From the NCBI GenBank assembly GCA_015061605.1, contig SUWH01000014.1, positions 1 to 64,000 on the forward strand: DNA of 64,000 nt, written 5' to 3'. The notes under the pieces are model-generated. The model was given only the letters and a program-made list of their open reading frames with translations. It did not search any database and was not told where the DNA came from. Made by a program: the position numbers and the translations under genes. This DNA comes from Lentisphaerota bacterium (GTDB taxonomy: Bacteria; Verrucomicrobiota; Lentisphaeria; Victivallales; Victivallaceae). This document shows, one piece after another, positions 1 to 7,276 of this stretch (within the stretch, counting starts at the first letter, position 1; each line of letters begins with the position of its first letter).

Positions 1-192
1 GGGGCATCGCTTTCAAACATAACCAAACATAACTTCCGACTATCCTGTGAATGTAAGGGGCAACGCTGATGATGCTTCTTTCCACAAAGTGTTCTTCGCT
101 TAACGATATATAAGATATCACCGGCAAACAGACATCTTGTGTCCACTCGTTTCATCAGCAAGAAAAAACTTCCAAAATAAGGAGAAAAAAAC
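1..192. other. Upstream region of first gene
   Basis: No gene is evident here. Bases 14-23 and 24-33 are a perfect tandem copy of CAAACATAAC, and the second copy runs on as AAACATAACTTCCG. A close variant, AAACATAACTCCGG, occurs at 7151-7164 just past the recombinase module. The ribosome-binding site of the first gene (AAGGAG) is at 179-184. Whether the repeats are an element boundary cannot be decided from one window. Confidence 0.4.
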
Positions 193-873
193 ATGGAAGC
201 AACAGTCAACACCACCGTCAGCAACGAAAACAAAGCCAAGCATAGAGCTCTCTATCACTACACCGCCGGATGGGAAAAAATCGCCGCCATTCTGATAAGC
301 GGAGTCATCAGCAAGGATTTCAAACTGCATGATGAACTTTCTCCGGCGGTTTGGTTTTCCACCAATCCACTGTGGGAAGGTTCTGCGATGAAGGTTTGCG
401 GCGGAGTAGAGCAGCATGCAGAAAAGCTCGGTGCGTTCCGCATCAAAATCAAAAGCAACGTTCCTGTCAGCACATGGGATGACTTTATCGGAGAAAACGA
501 AAAACACAAAAAATACTGCAGTTATCTTGAAACAATTGGGCGCAAACTTGGTGGGGATCCTGAGGAGTGGTACTACTCTGATGATCATATTTCCATTTAT
601 TCAGATTCTGTTGAGTCTATCGGCATCTACCAGAATGGAAAATGGCACGATATGAGTGTTGAAAATTTCTGGAAGAAGTTTTCTGACAACATCAGAGAAG
701 TTAAAATTGAGCCTGTCTCCCTGGCAATGATTGTAAAATTGCAGAAAACTGGCGCTGTTCTTTCTCCTATGTTTGAAAAAACTCTCAAACATATCGAAGA
801 AACCGGAAAAACGGAAAAAATCCTCCCGATCGCAATCGGAAAAATGATCCATTGCCTTTTCGTCAACAACTGA
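193..873 (+). CDS. ART-like HYT-motif protein
   Basis: This 226-aa protein of unknown function begins with ATG 8 bases after a clear AAGGAG site. Residues 21-24 read YHYT and residues 53-62 contain a WFSTNP stretch followed by W-E. That layout (H-Y-T near the N-terminus, a short helix, then a WFS-type strand) recurs in small uncharacterised bacterial proteins and resembles the H-x-T start of ADP-ribosyltransferase or RNA 2'-phosphotransferase-like folds. The fold assignment is inference from pattern alone. No signal peptide or membrane segment is seen. It lies 13 bases before the primase-helicase gene and is probably co-transcribed with it. A macrodomain gene, which would act on ADP-ribose, occurs about 12 kb away in the same accessory region. 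Confidence 0.6.
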   Translation: MEATVNTTVSNENKAKHRALYHYTAGWEKIAAILISGVISKDFKLHDELSPAVWFSTNPLWEGSAMKVCGGVEQHAEKLGAFRIKIKSNVPVSTWDDFIGENEKHKKYCSYLETIGRKLGGDPEEWYYSDDHISIYSDSVESIGIYQNGKWHDMSVENFWKKFSDNIREVKIEPVSLAMIVKLQKTGAVLSPMFEKTLKHIEETGKTEKILPIAIGKMIHCLFVNN

Positions 874-886
874 AAGTGTGTGAGCG

Positions 887-2950
887 ATGGTAAATATCAA
901 GATCGCTCAAGGTTATCTGCAGGCGGGATTAGCCGTCCTGCCTGCGGATAAAGTCCGTAAATGCCCCCTTTTACCCGGTTGGAAACGATATCAGGAGCAA
1001 CTGCCCACCGAACACGAAGTACACGCCTGGTTCAGCAATCAGCACAATGCGCTTTGCATCGTGTGCGGCAAAGTTTCCGGCAATCTGGAAGTCATCGACT
1101 TTGACAATCAGGGAGAACTTTATCCGGCGTGGTCTGAAAAGGTCCCGCCGGAACTTTTTTCCAAACTTGTCATTGAAAGGACACCTTCCGGCGGTTATCA
1201 CATTGCCTACCGCTGCATGGATGAGGTTTGCGGCAATATAAAATTGGCACAGGGCGAACGGGAGGGAAAACTTACAACACTCATTGAAACCCGGGGCAAT
1301 GGGGGCTTGATTCTCTGCGCTCCCGGCGATGGATATGAACTTATTCAAGGAGATTACACACAATTATCTGTATTGACTCCCGGGGAACGGGAAATCCTGC
1401 TCAATGCGGCTTGGCGTTTCGATGAAAAGCCGATGACGGGGAGTACAGCAGAGCCAACATTCCTGAACAGTACAACTGAAGAAACATTTGCAGACTGTTC
1501 CAGCGGAAGTTTTGCTCTTCGCCCCGGTGATGATTACGATACCCGCGGCGATGTCCGGGAAATTCTCATCAAACATGGCTGGACATCCTTGGGTTTCCGT
1601 GGTGACCGTGAGGATTGGAAACGCCCCAGCAAAGAAGGAAACGGCATATCTGCCACTTTGCAGAATGGTTACTTCTACGTCTTTTCCACCAACGCCGCAC
1701 CATTTGAAGCCAATCAGGGCTACGCTCCCCACCGGGTCTATGCTCTGTTGGAACATAACGGCGATTTCACGGCGGCGGCAAATGCCCTGATTGAACAAGG
1801 GTACGGTCAATCCAATCCCATTCTGGAAAATATCGATGAGATCGTGGCAAACCTGACCCATAAAAAAGAGAAGAAGAATGTGTTTACCGCAGCAGAACTG
1901 CTCCGCACATTTACTTCCCTCAATGAACCTGTAATCGATGGTCTTCTGCGAAGAACTGAAGTCATGAATGTGGTTGCCGCGCCCAAAACCGGCAAATCCT
2001 GGTTCATTCTGCAATTGGCATATTCGCTGGTAAAGGGATGGGATTTTCTGGGATTTCCCTGCAAACAATGCAGGGTGATGATCATGGATAATGAACTGCA
2101 CACATCTACGATCAGTTACCGGATGCAGAAAGTTTGTCAAAGTATGAGCATCAGCAAGGAAGATCCTGACCTGGAAAACCTTTCAGTTAATACACAACGG
2201 TTTGAGCGGCACAGTATTCCTGAAATCGTCAAAGTTGCCGAACAAATCAAAGAACAAGGTATTGATCTGGTCATCATTGATGCCCTTTACCGGGCATTAC
2301 CATCTGACGTGGATGAAAACAGCAACGGACAGATTACGCAGATGTACAACCAAATCGATACCTTTGCTCAAAAGTCCGGGGCGGCAGTGATCCTTGTCCA
2401 CCACACCAGTAAAGGTAATCAATCCGGCAAAGGTATCACCGATGTCGGTTCCGGTGCAGGTGCACAGTCCCGAGCCCCGGATACCCATTTGGTATTGCGG
2501 GCGCATCAGGAAAAGAATGCGGTGGTCGTGGGGTGCTGTGTGCGGAGTTTCCCTCCGGTTGATTCCTTCTGTCTGCGGAAGGATGAACACAACCTCTGGC
2601 ACAGAGCAGATGATCTTTCCCCGGATGATCTGGATGGCAAAGCGGAACTCACTCCAACCGGGGAAAAACGCAAAAAGACAGTCAATGAGGCGGCAATAAA
2701 GTTTTTTGAAGAACTTGGCTCAATGAAGTTCCCTATGCACAAAACACTTTTCATAACCGAGCTCAAAGAAAGATTGGATATTTCTATGGATAAAGCCCGT
2801 GCTCTCTGTGAAAAGCTGTTGGAATGTAAAATTCTGGAAGTACGCCCCGGTGATGGTGCAAATCAGCAGGCTGCAAAAAAAATCCATCTTGCACCCGGTA
2901 GTACAGTGAAAATCAACGAATTTATTCAAACCTATGGAGGTACAATATGA
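887..2950 (+). CDS. Prim-Pol primase fused to RepA-like helicase
   Basis: The 687-aa product probably primes and unwinds DNA for autonomous replication of a mobile element. The N-terminal third looks like a bifunctional primase-polymerase domain: an hhhDhD motif (IDFD, Asp71 and Asp73) and a following SGGYH motif near residue 105. The middle third is a RecA-fold ATPase of the RepA/AAA_25 type, with Walker A APKTGKS near residue 366, Walker B LVIIDAL near 462 and a VILVHHTSKG sensor stretch near 500. The last 90 residues are helical and charged and may form a winged helix. A weak ribosome-binding site suggests coupling to the upstream gene. The stop codon overlaps an orphan start (see findings). 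Confidence 0.88.
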   Translation: MVNIKIAQGYLQAGLAVLPADKVRKCPLLPGWKRYQEQLPTEHEVHAWFSNQHNALCIVCGKVSGNLEVIDFDNQGELYPAWSEKVPPELFSKLVIERTPSGGYHIAYRCMDEVCGNIKLAQGEREGKLTTLIETRGNGGLILCAPGDGYELIQGDYTQLSVLTPGEREILLNAAWRFDEKPMTGSTAEPTFLNSTTEETFADCSSGSFALRPGDDYDTRGDVREILIKHGWTSLGFRGDREDWKRPSKEGNGISATLQNGYFYVFSTNAAPFEANQGYAPHRVYALLEHNGDFTAAANALIEQGYGQSNPILENIDEIVANLTHKKEKKNVFTAAELLRTFTSLNEPVIDGLLRRTEVMNVVAAPKTGKSWFILQLAYSLVKGWDFLGFPCKQCRVMIMDNELHTSTISYRMQKVCQSMSISKEDPDLENLSVNTQRFERHSIPEIVKVAEQIKEQGIDLVIIDALYRALPSDVDENSNGQITQMYNQIDTFAQKSGAAVILVHHTSKGNQSGKGITDVGSGAGAQSRAPDTHLVLRAHQEKNAVVVGCCVRSFPPVDSFCLRKDEHNLWHRADDLSPDDLDGKAELTPTGEKRKKTVNEAAIKFFEELGSMKFPMHKTLFITELKERLDISMDKARALCEKLLECKILEVRPGDGANQQAAKKIHLAPGSTVKINEFIQTYGGTI

Positions 2951-2996
2951 GTCCTTGAAGAATTTTCCGGAAGGCATATCAAAATCATTTTTATAT

Positions 2997-3172
2997 ACTG
3001 TTTTCCGATTCTGCGGAAACAGTAATAAAAATAGATTGATGCCCCGCCGCAAATTGATTTTCTTTTTTCTCTTTCACCTTATAAGGCGAAGCAGAAAATC
3101 AAAAAAATCAGAACTATTTAATTTTCAACAATTTGCAAAAGCGGCACAAAAAACACAAAAAGTGCTGCTTTT
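2997..3172 (+). terminator. Two hairpins after primase gene
   Basis: The gap between primase and the next gene holds two stem-loops. At 2997-3023, ACTGTTTTCCG pairs with CGGAAACAGT through a single bulged T. At 3137-3172, AAAAGCGGCAC pairs with GTGCTGCTTTT with one mismatch and is followed by GTTTCTTT. The second has the shape of an intrinsic terminator, although its long A-rich loop makes it weak. Confidence 0.4.
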
Positions 3173-3205
3173 GTTTCTTTAAGAACATCAAGAAAGGATA
3201 TTTTT

Positions 3206-3481
3206 ATGTCTGAAAACACCATTTCTCCAGACATTGAGTGCTGCGAATGTGACAGCTGTGTGGATTGCCAGTATTTTTTGTATTTTTGGGGCGAGTGCCA
3301 AGAAGCACTTCCGGCGCATATTATCAAAAACTACGGTCTTTGCGTATACAACGCTCCGGAATGCGGCAAAGCAATTGCACCCGACAACTTTGCGGCGATG
3401 GGGCTTGTCCCCATCGTCCATAAAAGTTTCAGATGTCGGCATCTCACCTCCGATGATGGCGACCACTTTTACGATCAGTAA
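3206..3481 (+). CDS. Small cysteine-rich protein, unknown
   Basis: This 91-aa ORF has a good GAAAGGA ribosome-binding site 6 bases before its ATG. It contains seven cysteines, of which five cluster at residues 12-30 in a CCECDSCVDCQYF-type run and two or more follow later with histidines (CRHLTSDDGDHF near the end). The spacing suggests a zinc-binding knuckle, but I do not recognise a family. It sits between the primase-helicase and another unknown gene of the element. A nucleic-acid or protein adaptor role is possible but unsupported. The 210 bases downstream are GC-rich with no clear gene. Confidence 0.6.
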   Translation: MSENTISPDIECCECDSCVDCQYFLYFWGECQEALPAHIIKNYGLCVYNAPECGKAIAPDNFAAMGLVPIVHKSFRCRHLTSDDGDHFYDQ

Positions 3482-3695
3482 TGCGTAGAAACGCCCAGAA
3501 AGGGGCTTCTGACACACCCCGAAGCAAAACCCGAGCCTCCGGTGGCAGGATAGCCAAACCGCGCCACAGGGGGCTTCCCCGACTCTTCACGGTTCCCCCG
3601 AAAAAGATATTTATATGAGGGCGCGCGGAAGGAGTCGCGCTGTTATACAGGTAGTGTTGTCAATCGATAAAATAAACAACTTAAAGGAAAAACTT
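3482..3695 (+). other. GC-rich leader between small element genes
   Basis: This gap is richer in G and C than its neighbours and contains runs such as GGGGGCTTCCCC that can fold locally. A longer ORF start at 3615 reads into the next gene but has no ribosome-binding site. I see no tRNA-like or named riboswitch pattern. A structured leader for the gene at 3696 is possible. Confidence 0.25.
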
Positions 3696-4250
3696 ATGTC
3701 TTACAACAAAAATCTCACTGACAAACAGAACGAAATCATCAACGAAAACGCCATCCGGGAAGCCGGAAAATTTTTGATCACAATGTTCGCCACACAGCAT
3801 ACACCGTTTTACTGTGCTGTCGCTGAAAACAAAGCAGGATGTATCACCATCCCCAAAGTCGATATTACTGACGGAGCTGTAACATCTTTGATTCATTGGG
3901 CAGGTGAAGCTGCATGGCAGGTGTACAAGTATCCGGAGAATAAAACTATGCCCCAAGCCCTCTACAACAAACTGAAGGAGGCCGTTTCTCAAGATGTGGC
4001 AAATTTGTGCAAAACAGACTTTGAAGCAGATATTTTTATGCTGAATCTCAACAAAACATTGCTTTATTCCTTGGCTTGCAATCTTAAATTTCACCGCGAA
4101 ATGTACCATCGGGATGTTTGTGAATTTTATGAAGTTCACAAATTTATGTTCCCTGACGGTATAATTCATGTAAATGAATTTCCGGAATTCAGCAAAAATG
4201 AGTTGAAGAATAAGGTGCGGAATTTCAAAAGAAAAAATCAAGTTGCATAA
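3696..4250 (+). CDS. Hypothetical element protein
   Basis: The product is 184 aa. I chose the ATG at 3696 over an in-frame start at 3615 because AAAGGAAA lies 6-13 bases upstream and the extra 27 residues look like translated leader. No family is recognised. The protein is soluble, of mixed alpha/beta composition, with a lysine/arginine-rich C-terminus (FKRKNQVA). It is last in the rightward run from the primase-helicase and ends at a terminator that faces the convergent HARE-HTH gene. Confidence 0.6.
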   Translation: MSYNKNLTDKQNEIINENAIREAGKFLITMFATQHTPFYCAVAENKAGCITIPKVDITDGAVTSLIHWAGEAAWQVYKYPENKTMPQALYNKLKEAVSQDVANLCKTDFEADIFMLNLNKTLLYSLACNLKFHREMYHRDVCEFYEVHKFMFPDGIIHVNEFPEFSKNELKNKVRNFKRKNQVA

Positions 4251-4282
4251 AAAAAGCCCAAGCCCCTTAATGGAGCTTGAGC
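4249..4282 (-). terminator. Intrinsic terminator between convergent genes
   Basis: GCCCAAGCCCC at 4256-4266 pairs with GGAGCTTGAGC at 4272-4282 (9 of 11 pairs) around a TTAAT loop. Read on the - strand the stem is followed by seven T residues (4255-4249), so it should stop transcription from the gene at 4301-4759. It may also serve the + strand gene weakly. Confidence 0.75.
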
Positions 4283-4300
4283 AATTTGCATAATTTGTGG

Positions 4301-4759
4301 TCAGCCCAGCTGAAATTTCCCTTTTTTGTCACTTTTGACGATTCGGGGATTTTCTTTGGTGGCGTTTTCCCGGAAGATGGCGCTGTAGAGTGTCTGCTCC
4401 GGAGTCTTTGCCCCGCTGGGCTGCCACAAACCCTTTTCTACTGCAAGAGCGACCAGTTCCCGGGTGTTGAGTGCAGTCCCCGCCGGTTCGCCCTGTAACG
4501 CCGCTACGACCGCTTCAAAAAGCGAGAGCTTCTTCTCCGACAGGTTCACCGCACATTCCGGAGCAGGATTGGGTGCATCGTCTTCCTCGCTTTCACTTGG
4601 CATCGGCGGCACGGTCAAATGCGCCACATGAAATTCCCGTCCGGCATCGTTGCGGACAAGAAAACTGCCATTTTCAACAGCGATAACTTCAACACTGATC
4701 TCATTACGACCGACTTTCGCAACTGCGCGAGTCCCGACTTCGATGTTTTCATTTGCCAT
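4301..4759 (-). CDS. HARE-HTH domain protein
   Basis: This 152-aa protein has a beta-rich N-terminal 50 residues (GTRAVAKVGRNEISVEVIAV, perhaps an SH3-like fold), an acidic linker at about 53-65, and a C-terminal winged-helix-like domain. The C-terminal stretch from SLFEAVVAAL through LNTRELVALAVEKG to TLYSAIFRE and the final GKFQL fits the HARE-HTH family. That family occurs in chromatin proteins and in bacterial restriction and modified-DNA systems. The start has a strong AAGGAGGT site. It is the only gene on this strand inside the module and is divergent from the 57-aa ORF, so it could regulate the recombinase operon. That role is inference. Confidence 0.72.
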   Translation of the reverse strand: MANENIEVGTRAVAKVGRNEISVEVIAVENGSFLVRNDAGREFHVAHLTVPPMPSESEEDDAPNPAPECAVNLSEKKLSLFEAVVAALQGEPAGTALNTRELVALAVEKGLWQPSGAKTPEQTLYSAIFRENATKENPRIVKSDKKGKFQLG

Positions 4760-4865
4760 ATTTTACCTCCTTGTGGTTGGCTTGTGCATATATAAGCGTG
4801 GCAGTAAAGATATAGCAAGTGAAGACTGCAACAATAACGCAACTTATTTGCAGAAAGGATTTTAT

Positions 4866-5039
4866 ATGGCTGCAGCACAGGCTGTTAACCCAAATATTTC
4901 TATTGATGTCGTTCCGGAAAATCTCCGGCAGCTGGTTTCGCTTATTACATCAGTTATTCGCAGAATAAATGAAAAAGAACTGGATATATCCGGTAATAAG
5001 TGCTTGTATATAAACAACAACGAAAGGAGGTCTCTATAA
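4866..5039 (+). CDS. 57-aa leader ORF of recombinase operon
   Basis: A short ORF starts at ATG 4866 behind AGAAAGGA and ends in TAATG, so its stop shares a base with the start of the DUF2924 gene. The product is hydrophilic with a helical centre (LRQLVSLITSVIRRINEKE). I do not recognise it. Its good ribosome-binding site and the one-base overlap support a real, translationally coupled gene. The AAAGGAGG site for the next gene lies within its last codons. Confidence 0.6.
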   Translation: MAAAQAVNPNISIDVVPENLRQLVSLITSVIRRINEKELDISGNKCLYINNNERRSL

Positions 5040-5488
5040 TGGAAGATAAGACCGTTACTCAGCAGTTATTGCAACTGCGAACTTTATCCAAAGCCAGCTG
5101 CATCCGTAAATTTATTGAACTTTACGGATATGAGCCGAAACAGACTAAAAATGTTCCGGCTCTCCGCGCCCGGCTGGCTTTCCGCGTTCAGGAACTCCAC
5201 TACGGTGGGATCGCTGACAGCACCCGGCAGAAAATCAACGAGTATGCCGACAAAGACCCGATGGCGAACCTTTGCCGCACTCCCAAACCCGGCAGAACTC
5301 CTGTTCTGGGCAAACGCTATGTCCGGGAATGGGACGGTGTCCGTCACGAGGTCATTCTGCTGGAAGATGGCAGAGCCGAGTACAAGGGGCGGTTTTTCCG
5401 CTCGCTGACGGCGGTTGCCGACCACATCACCGGGACGCATATCAGCGGGTATGTGTTTTTTAATGTTCCGAGAGGTAAAAAGCAATGA
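5039..5488 (+). CDS. DUF2924 family protein
   Basis: The 149-aa protein matches the DUF2924 pattern: a helical start, a LYG motif, an RLAFRVQEL helix, then a conserved block with VREWDGVRHEV, a YKGRFFRSLTAVADHITGT run and a GYVFF end. DUF2924 genes are habitually found directly before large serine recombinases in phage-like and integrative elements, and that arrangement is seen here. Its biochemical role is unknown; a recombination directionality or DNA-binding accessory role is often guessed. An AAAGGAGG site 8 bases before the ATG fixes the start. It overlaps the recombinase gene by 4 bases (ATGA). Confidence 0.85.
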   Translation: MEDKTVTQQLLQLRTLSKASCIRKFIELYGYEPKQTKNVPALRARLAFRVQELHYGGIADSTRQKINEYADKDPMANLCRTPKPGRTPVLGKRYVREWDGVRHEVILLEDGRAEYKGRFFRSLTAVADHITGTHISGYVFFNVPRGKKQ

Positions 5489-6771
5489 GTAAAGAACAGA
5501 ACATAGTGCGGTGTGCCATCTACACCCGAAAAAGTACTGATGAAGGCTTGGAGATGGATTTCAACAGCCTTGATGCCCAGCGGGAAGCCTGCGAAAATTA
5601 CATCCGCAGTCAGGTGGCAAAGGGCTGGCAGATCCTGCCCGAGCGTTACGATGACGGCGGTTTTTCCGGAGGCAACACCAATCGCCCCGGCTTGCAGAAA
5701 CTTCTGGAAGATTGCAAACAGGGCAAGGTGGACATCATCGTTATTTATAAAATCGACCGTCTTTCCCGGTCATTATATGACTTTGCGGAGTTGAGCAAAC
5801 TCTTTGATGAATACAAAGTTGACTTCTGTTCGGTAACGCAGGAGATCAACACCAGCACCTCTGCGGGGCGGATGATGCTCAATATTTTAATGACCTTTTC
5901 TGAATTTGAACGCTCCATCGTGACCGAGCGCATTCGCGACAAAATGGCGGCGACCCGGCGCAAGGGCGAATGGGTGGGCGGCACAGTTCCCTGCGGTTAC
6001 AAGGTGGAAAATAAAAAACTTATCGTTGTTCCCGAGCGGGCAGAAGTGGTCAAAAGAGTGTTCAAACGCTTTATTGAGATCCAATCCCCAAAGCAGATCG
6101 CCTACGAACTCAATCAGGAGGGTATATTGACCAATCAAGGCAAGGAGTGGTCGGTGCATCACATTTACCGGATGCTCAATAATTACACCTACATCGGTAA
6201 AATTTATTATAAAGGGGAAGTTTTTGACGGCAAGCAGGAGCGCATCATTTCTGACAAACTCTGGGAACGGACACAGGAAATACTGCAATCAGATGCCCCG
6301 GTAAAAGATTTCAAAGGCAAAGTGGAAACGCTTATGCCGCTGAAAGGTTTGCTTTACTGCGGGCATTGCGGTTGCCGCATGGGACCAACGTATGCGAAAA
6401 AAGGCGATATTATGTATTCCTATTACCTTTGCACCAAGGACAGCAAGCGGTCTGAATCACTTTGTCCGGTAAGCCGGGTTTCGGGTGGTGAAATTGAGGC
6501 TGCGGTTTTGACACACATTAAAAAAATGCTTTGCACGCCGACAATTGTCAATCAGCTTGCCCGGAATTTGAATACACCCGGCAAGGATGTGGCAGAAGTG
6601 CTGAATAAACTTACGCCGCTGTGGGATGAAATGTTTCCGGCAGAACGCAATCGCCTGATGCACTTGCTGCTGAAAAAGGTAACGCTTTACGAAGATCACC
6701 TTGACCTTGATATCCGCACCGCCGGAGTTGAACAGATATTGGAGGAGCTTGATTATGAAAACCTTGATTGA
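5485..6771 (+). CDS. Large serine recombinase
   Basis: This 428-aa site-specific recombinase has a resolvase catalytic domain (residues about 7-150) with the nucleophile Ser17 in YTRKSTDEG, the GGFSGGNTNRPGL segment and IYKIDRLSRS. A Recombinase domain follows (about 170-280), then a four-cysteine zinc ribbon (LLYCGHCGCRM, later CTKDS and LCPVS, about 290-330). It probably integrates and excises the element by cutting both strands through a phosphoserine link. It is at the short end for large serine integrases, with little coiled-coil between the ribbon and C-terminus. It overlaps DUF2924 by 4 bases and the next gene by 17. Confidence 0.93.
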   Translation: MSKEQNIVRCAIYTRKSTDEGLEMDFNSLDAQREACENYIRSQVAKGWQILPERYDDGGFSGGNTNRPGLQKLLEDCKQGKVDIIVIYKIDRLSRSLYDFAELSKLFDEYKVDFCSVTQEINTSTSAGRMMLNILMTFSEFERSIVTERIRDKMAATRRKGEWVGGTVPCGYKVENKKLIVVPERAEVVKRVFKRFIEIQSPKQIAYELNQEGILTNQGKEWSVHHIYRMLNNYTYIGKIYYKGEVFDGKQERIISDKLWERTQEILQSDAPVKDFKGKVETLMPLKGLLYCGHCGCRMGPTYAKKGDIMYSYYLCTKDSKRSESLCPVSRVSGGEIEAAVLTHIKKMLCTPTIVNQLARNLNTPGKDVAEVLNKLTPLWDEMFPAERNRLMHLLLKKVTLYEDHLDLDIRTAGVEQILEELDYENLD

Positions 6772-7150
6772 ACCCTTGGAAGACGGCAATACCCGCATCC
6801 GGATACCCATTGAATTCCGTTATGATAACGGCCGCAAGCGGATATACTTTCCGGAGATGCCCGATGTACACTTGCAAATCAATGAGCCGCTTGCTACTGG
6901 AATCGCCCGAGCCTATCGCTGGCAGGAGTTGCTGGACAATGGAGAATATGATTCCCCCGAAGCCTTGGCTGAAGCATTGGGAGTTCACACCTCCTATGTT
7001 CGGCGTTTTCTGCGCCTTGCCCTGCTCGCTCCACCGATCGTAGATGCCATCTTTGCCGGGAAAGCCCCATGGACACTATCGCTCACCAAACTCGACACCA
7101 CCTTGCCCTATTCGTGGAAAGAACAAATGGAACTTTTCGGAATGTTGTAA
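6755..7150 (+). CDS. ParB-like HTH protein of recombinase operon
   Basis: The product is 131 aa. The ATG at 6755, inside the end of the recombinase gene, is preferred because GGAGGAG lies just upstream. After a beta-rich first half, residues about 68-110 form an HTH (SPEALAEALGVHTSYVRR) followed by a LLAPPIVDAIFAGKAPWTLSL stretch like the DNA-binding region of ParB/KorB-type proteins. Small HTH genes of this kind often follow DUF2924-recombinase pairs and may control excision. That role is inference. The gene ends before a hairpin, facing the giant helicase gene. Confidence 0.75.
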   Translation: MKTLIEPLEDGNTRIRIPIEFRYDNGRKRIYFPEMPDVHLQINEPLATGIARAYRWQELLDNGEYDSPEALAEALGVHTSYVRRFLRLALLAPPIVDAIFAGKAPWTLSLTKLDTTLPYSWKEQMELFGML

Positions 7151-7156
7151 AAACAT

Positions 7157-7198
7157 AACTCCGGTAGTGATGTGCAAAAGCATATCTTTGCCGGAGTT
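7157..7198 (+). terminator. Hairpin after recombinase operon
   Basis: AACTCCGG at 7157-7164 pairs perfectly with CCGGAGTT at 7191-7198. The loop contains a smaller stem (ATGTGC with GCATAT, one wobble). There is no long T-run, so it may be a weak terminator or a recombination/structure site. The remaining 78 bases to the helicase stop codon show nothing else. Confidence 0.4.
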
Positions 7199-7276
7199 TA
7201 ATCGTATTCAATTAAGTCTTCCATGTTGCACAACAGTACTTGGGCGAGCAAGGCAAGTGTTCAACGATGTATGCGG

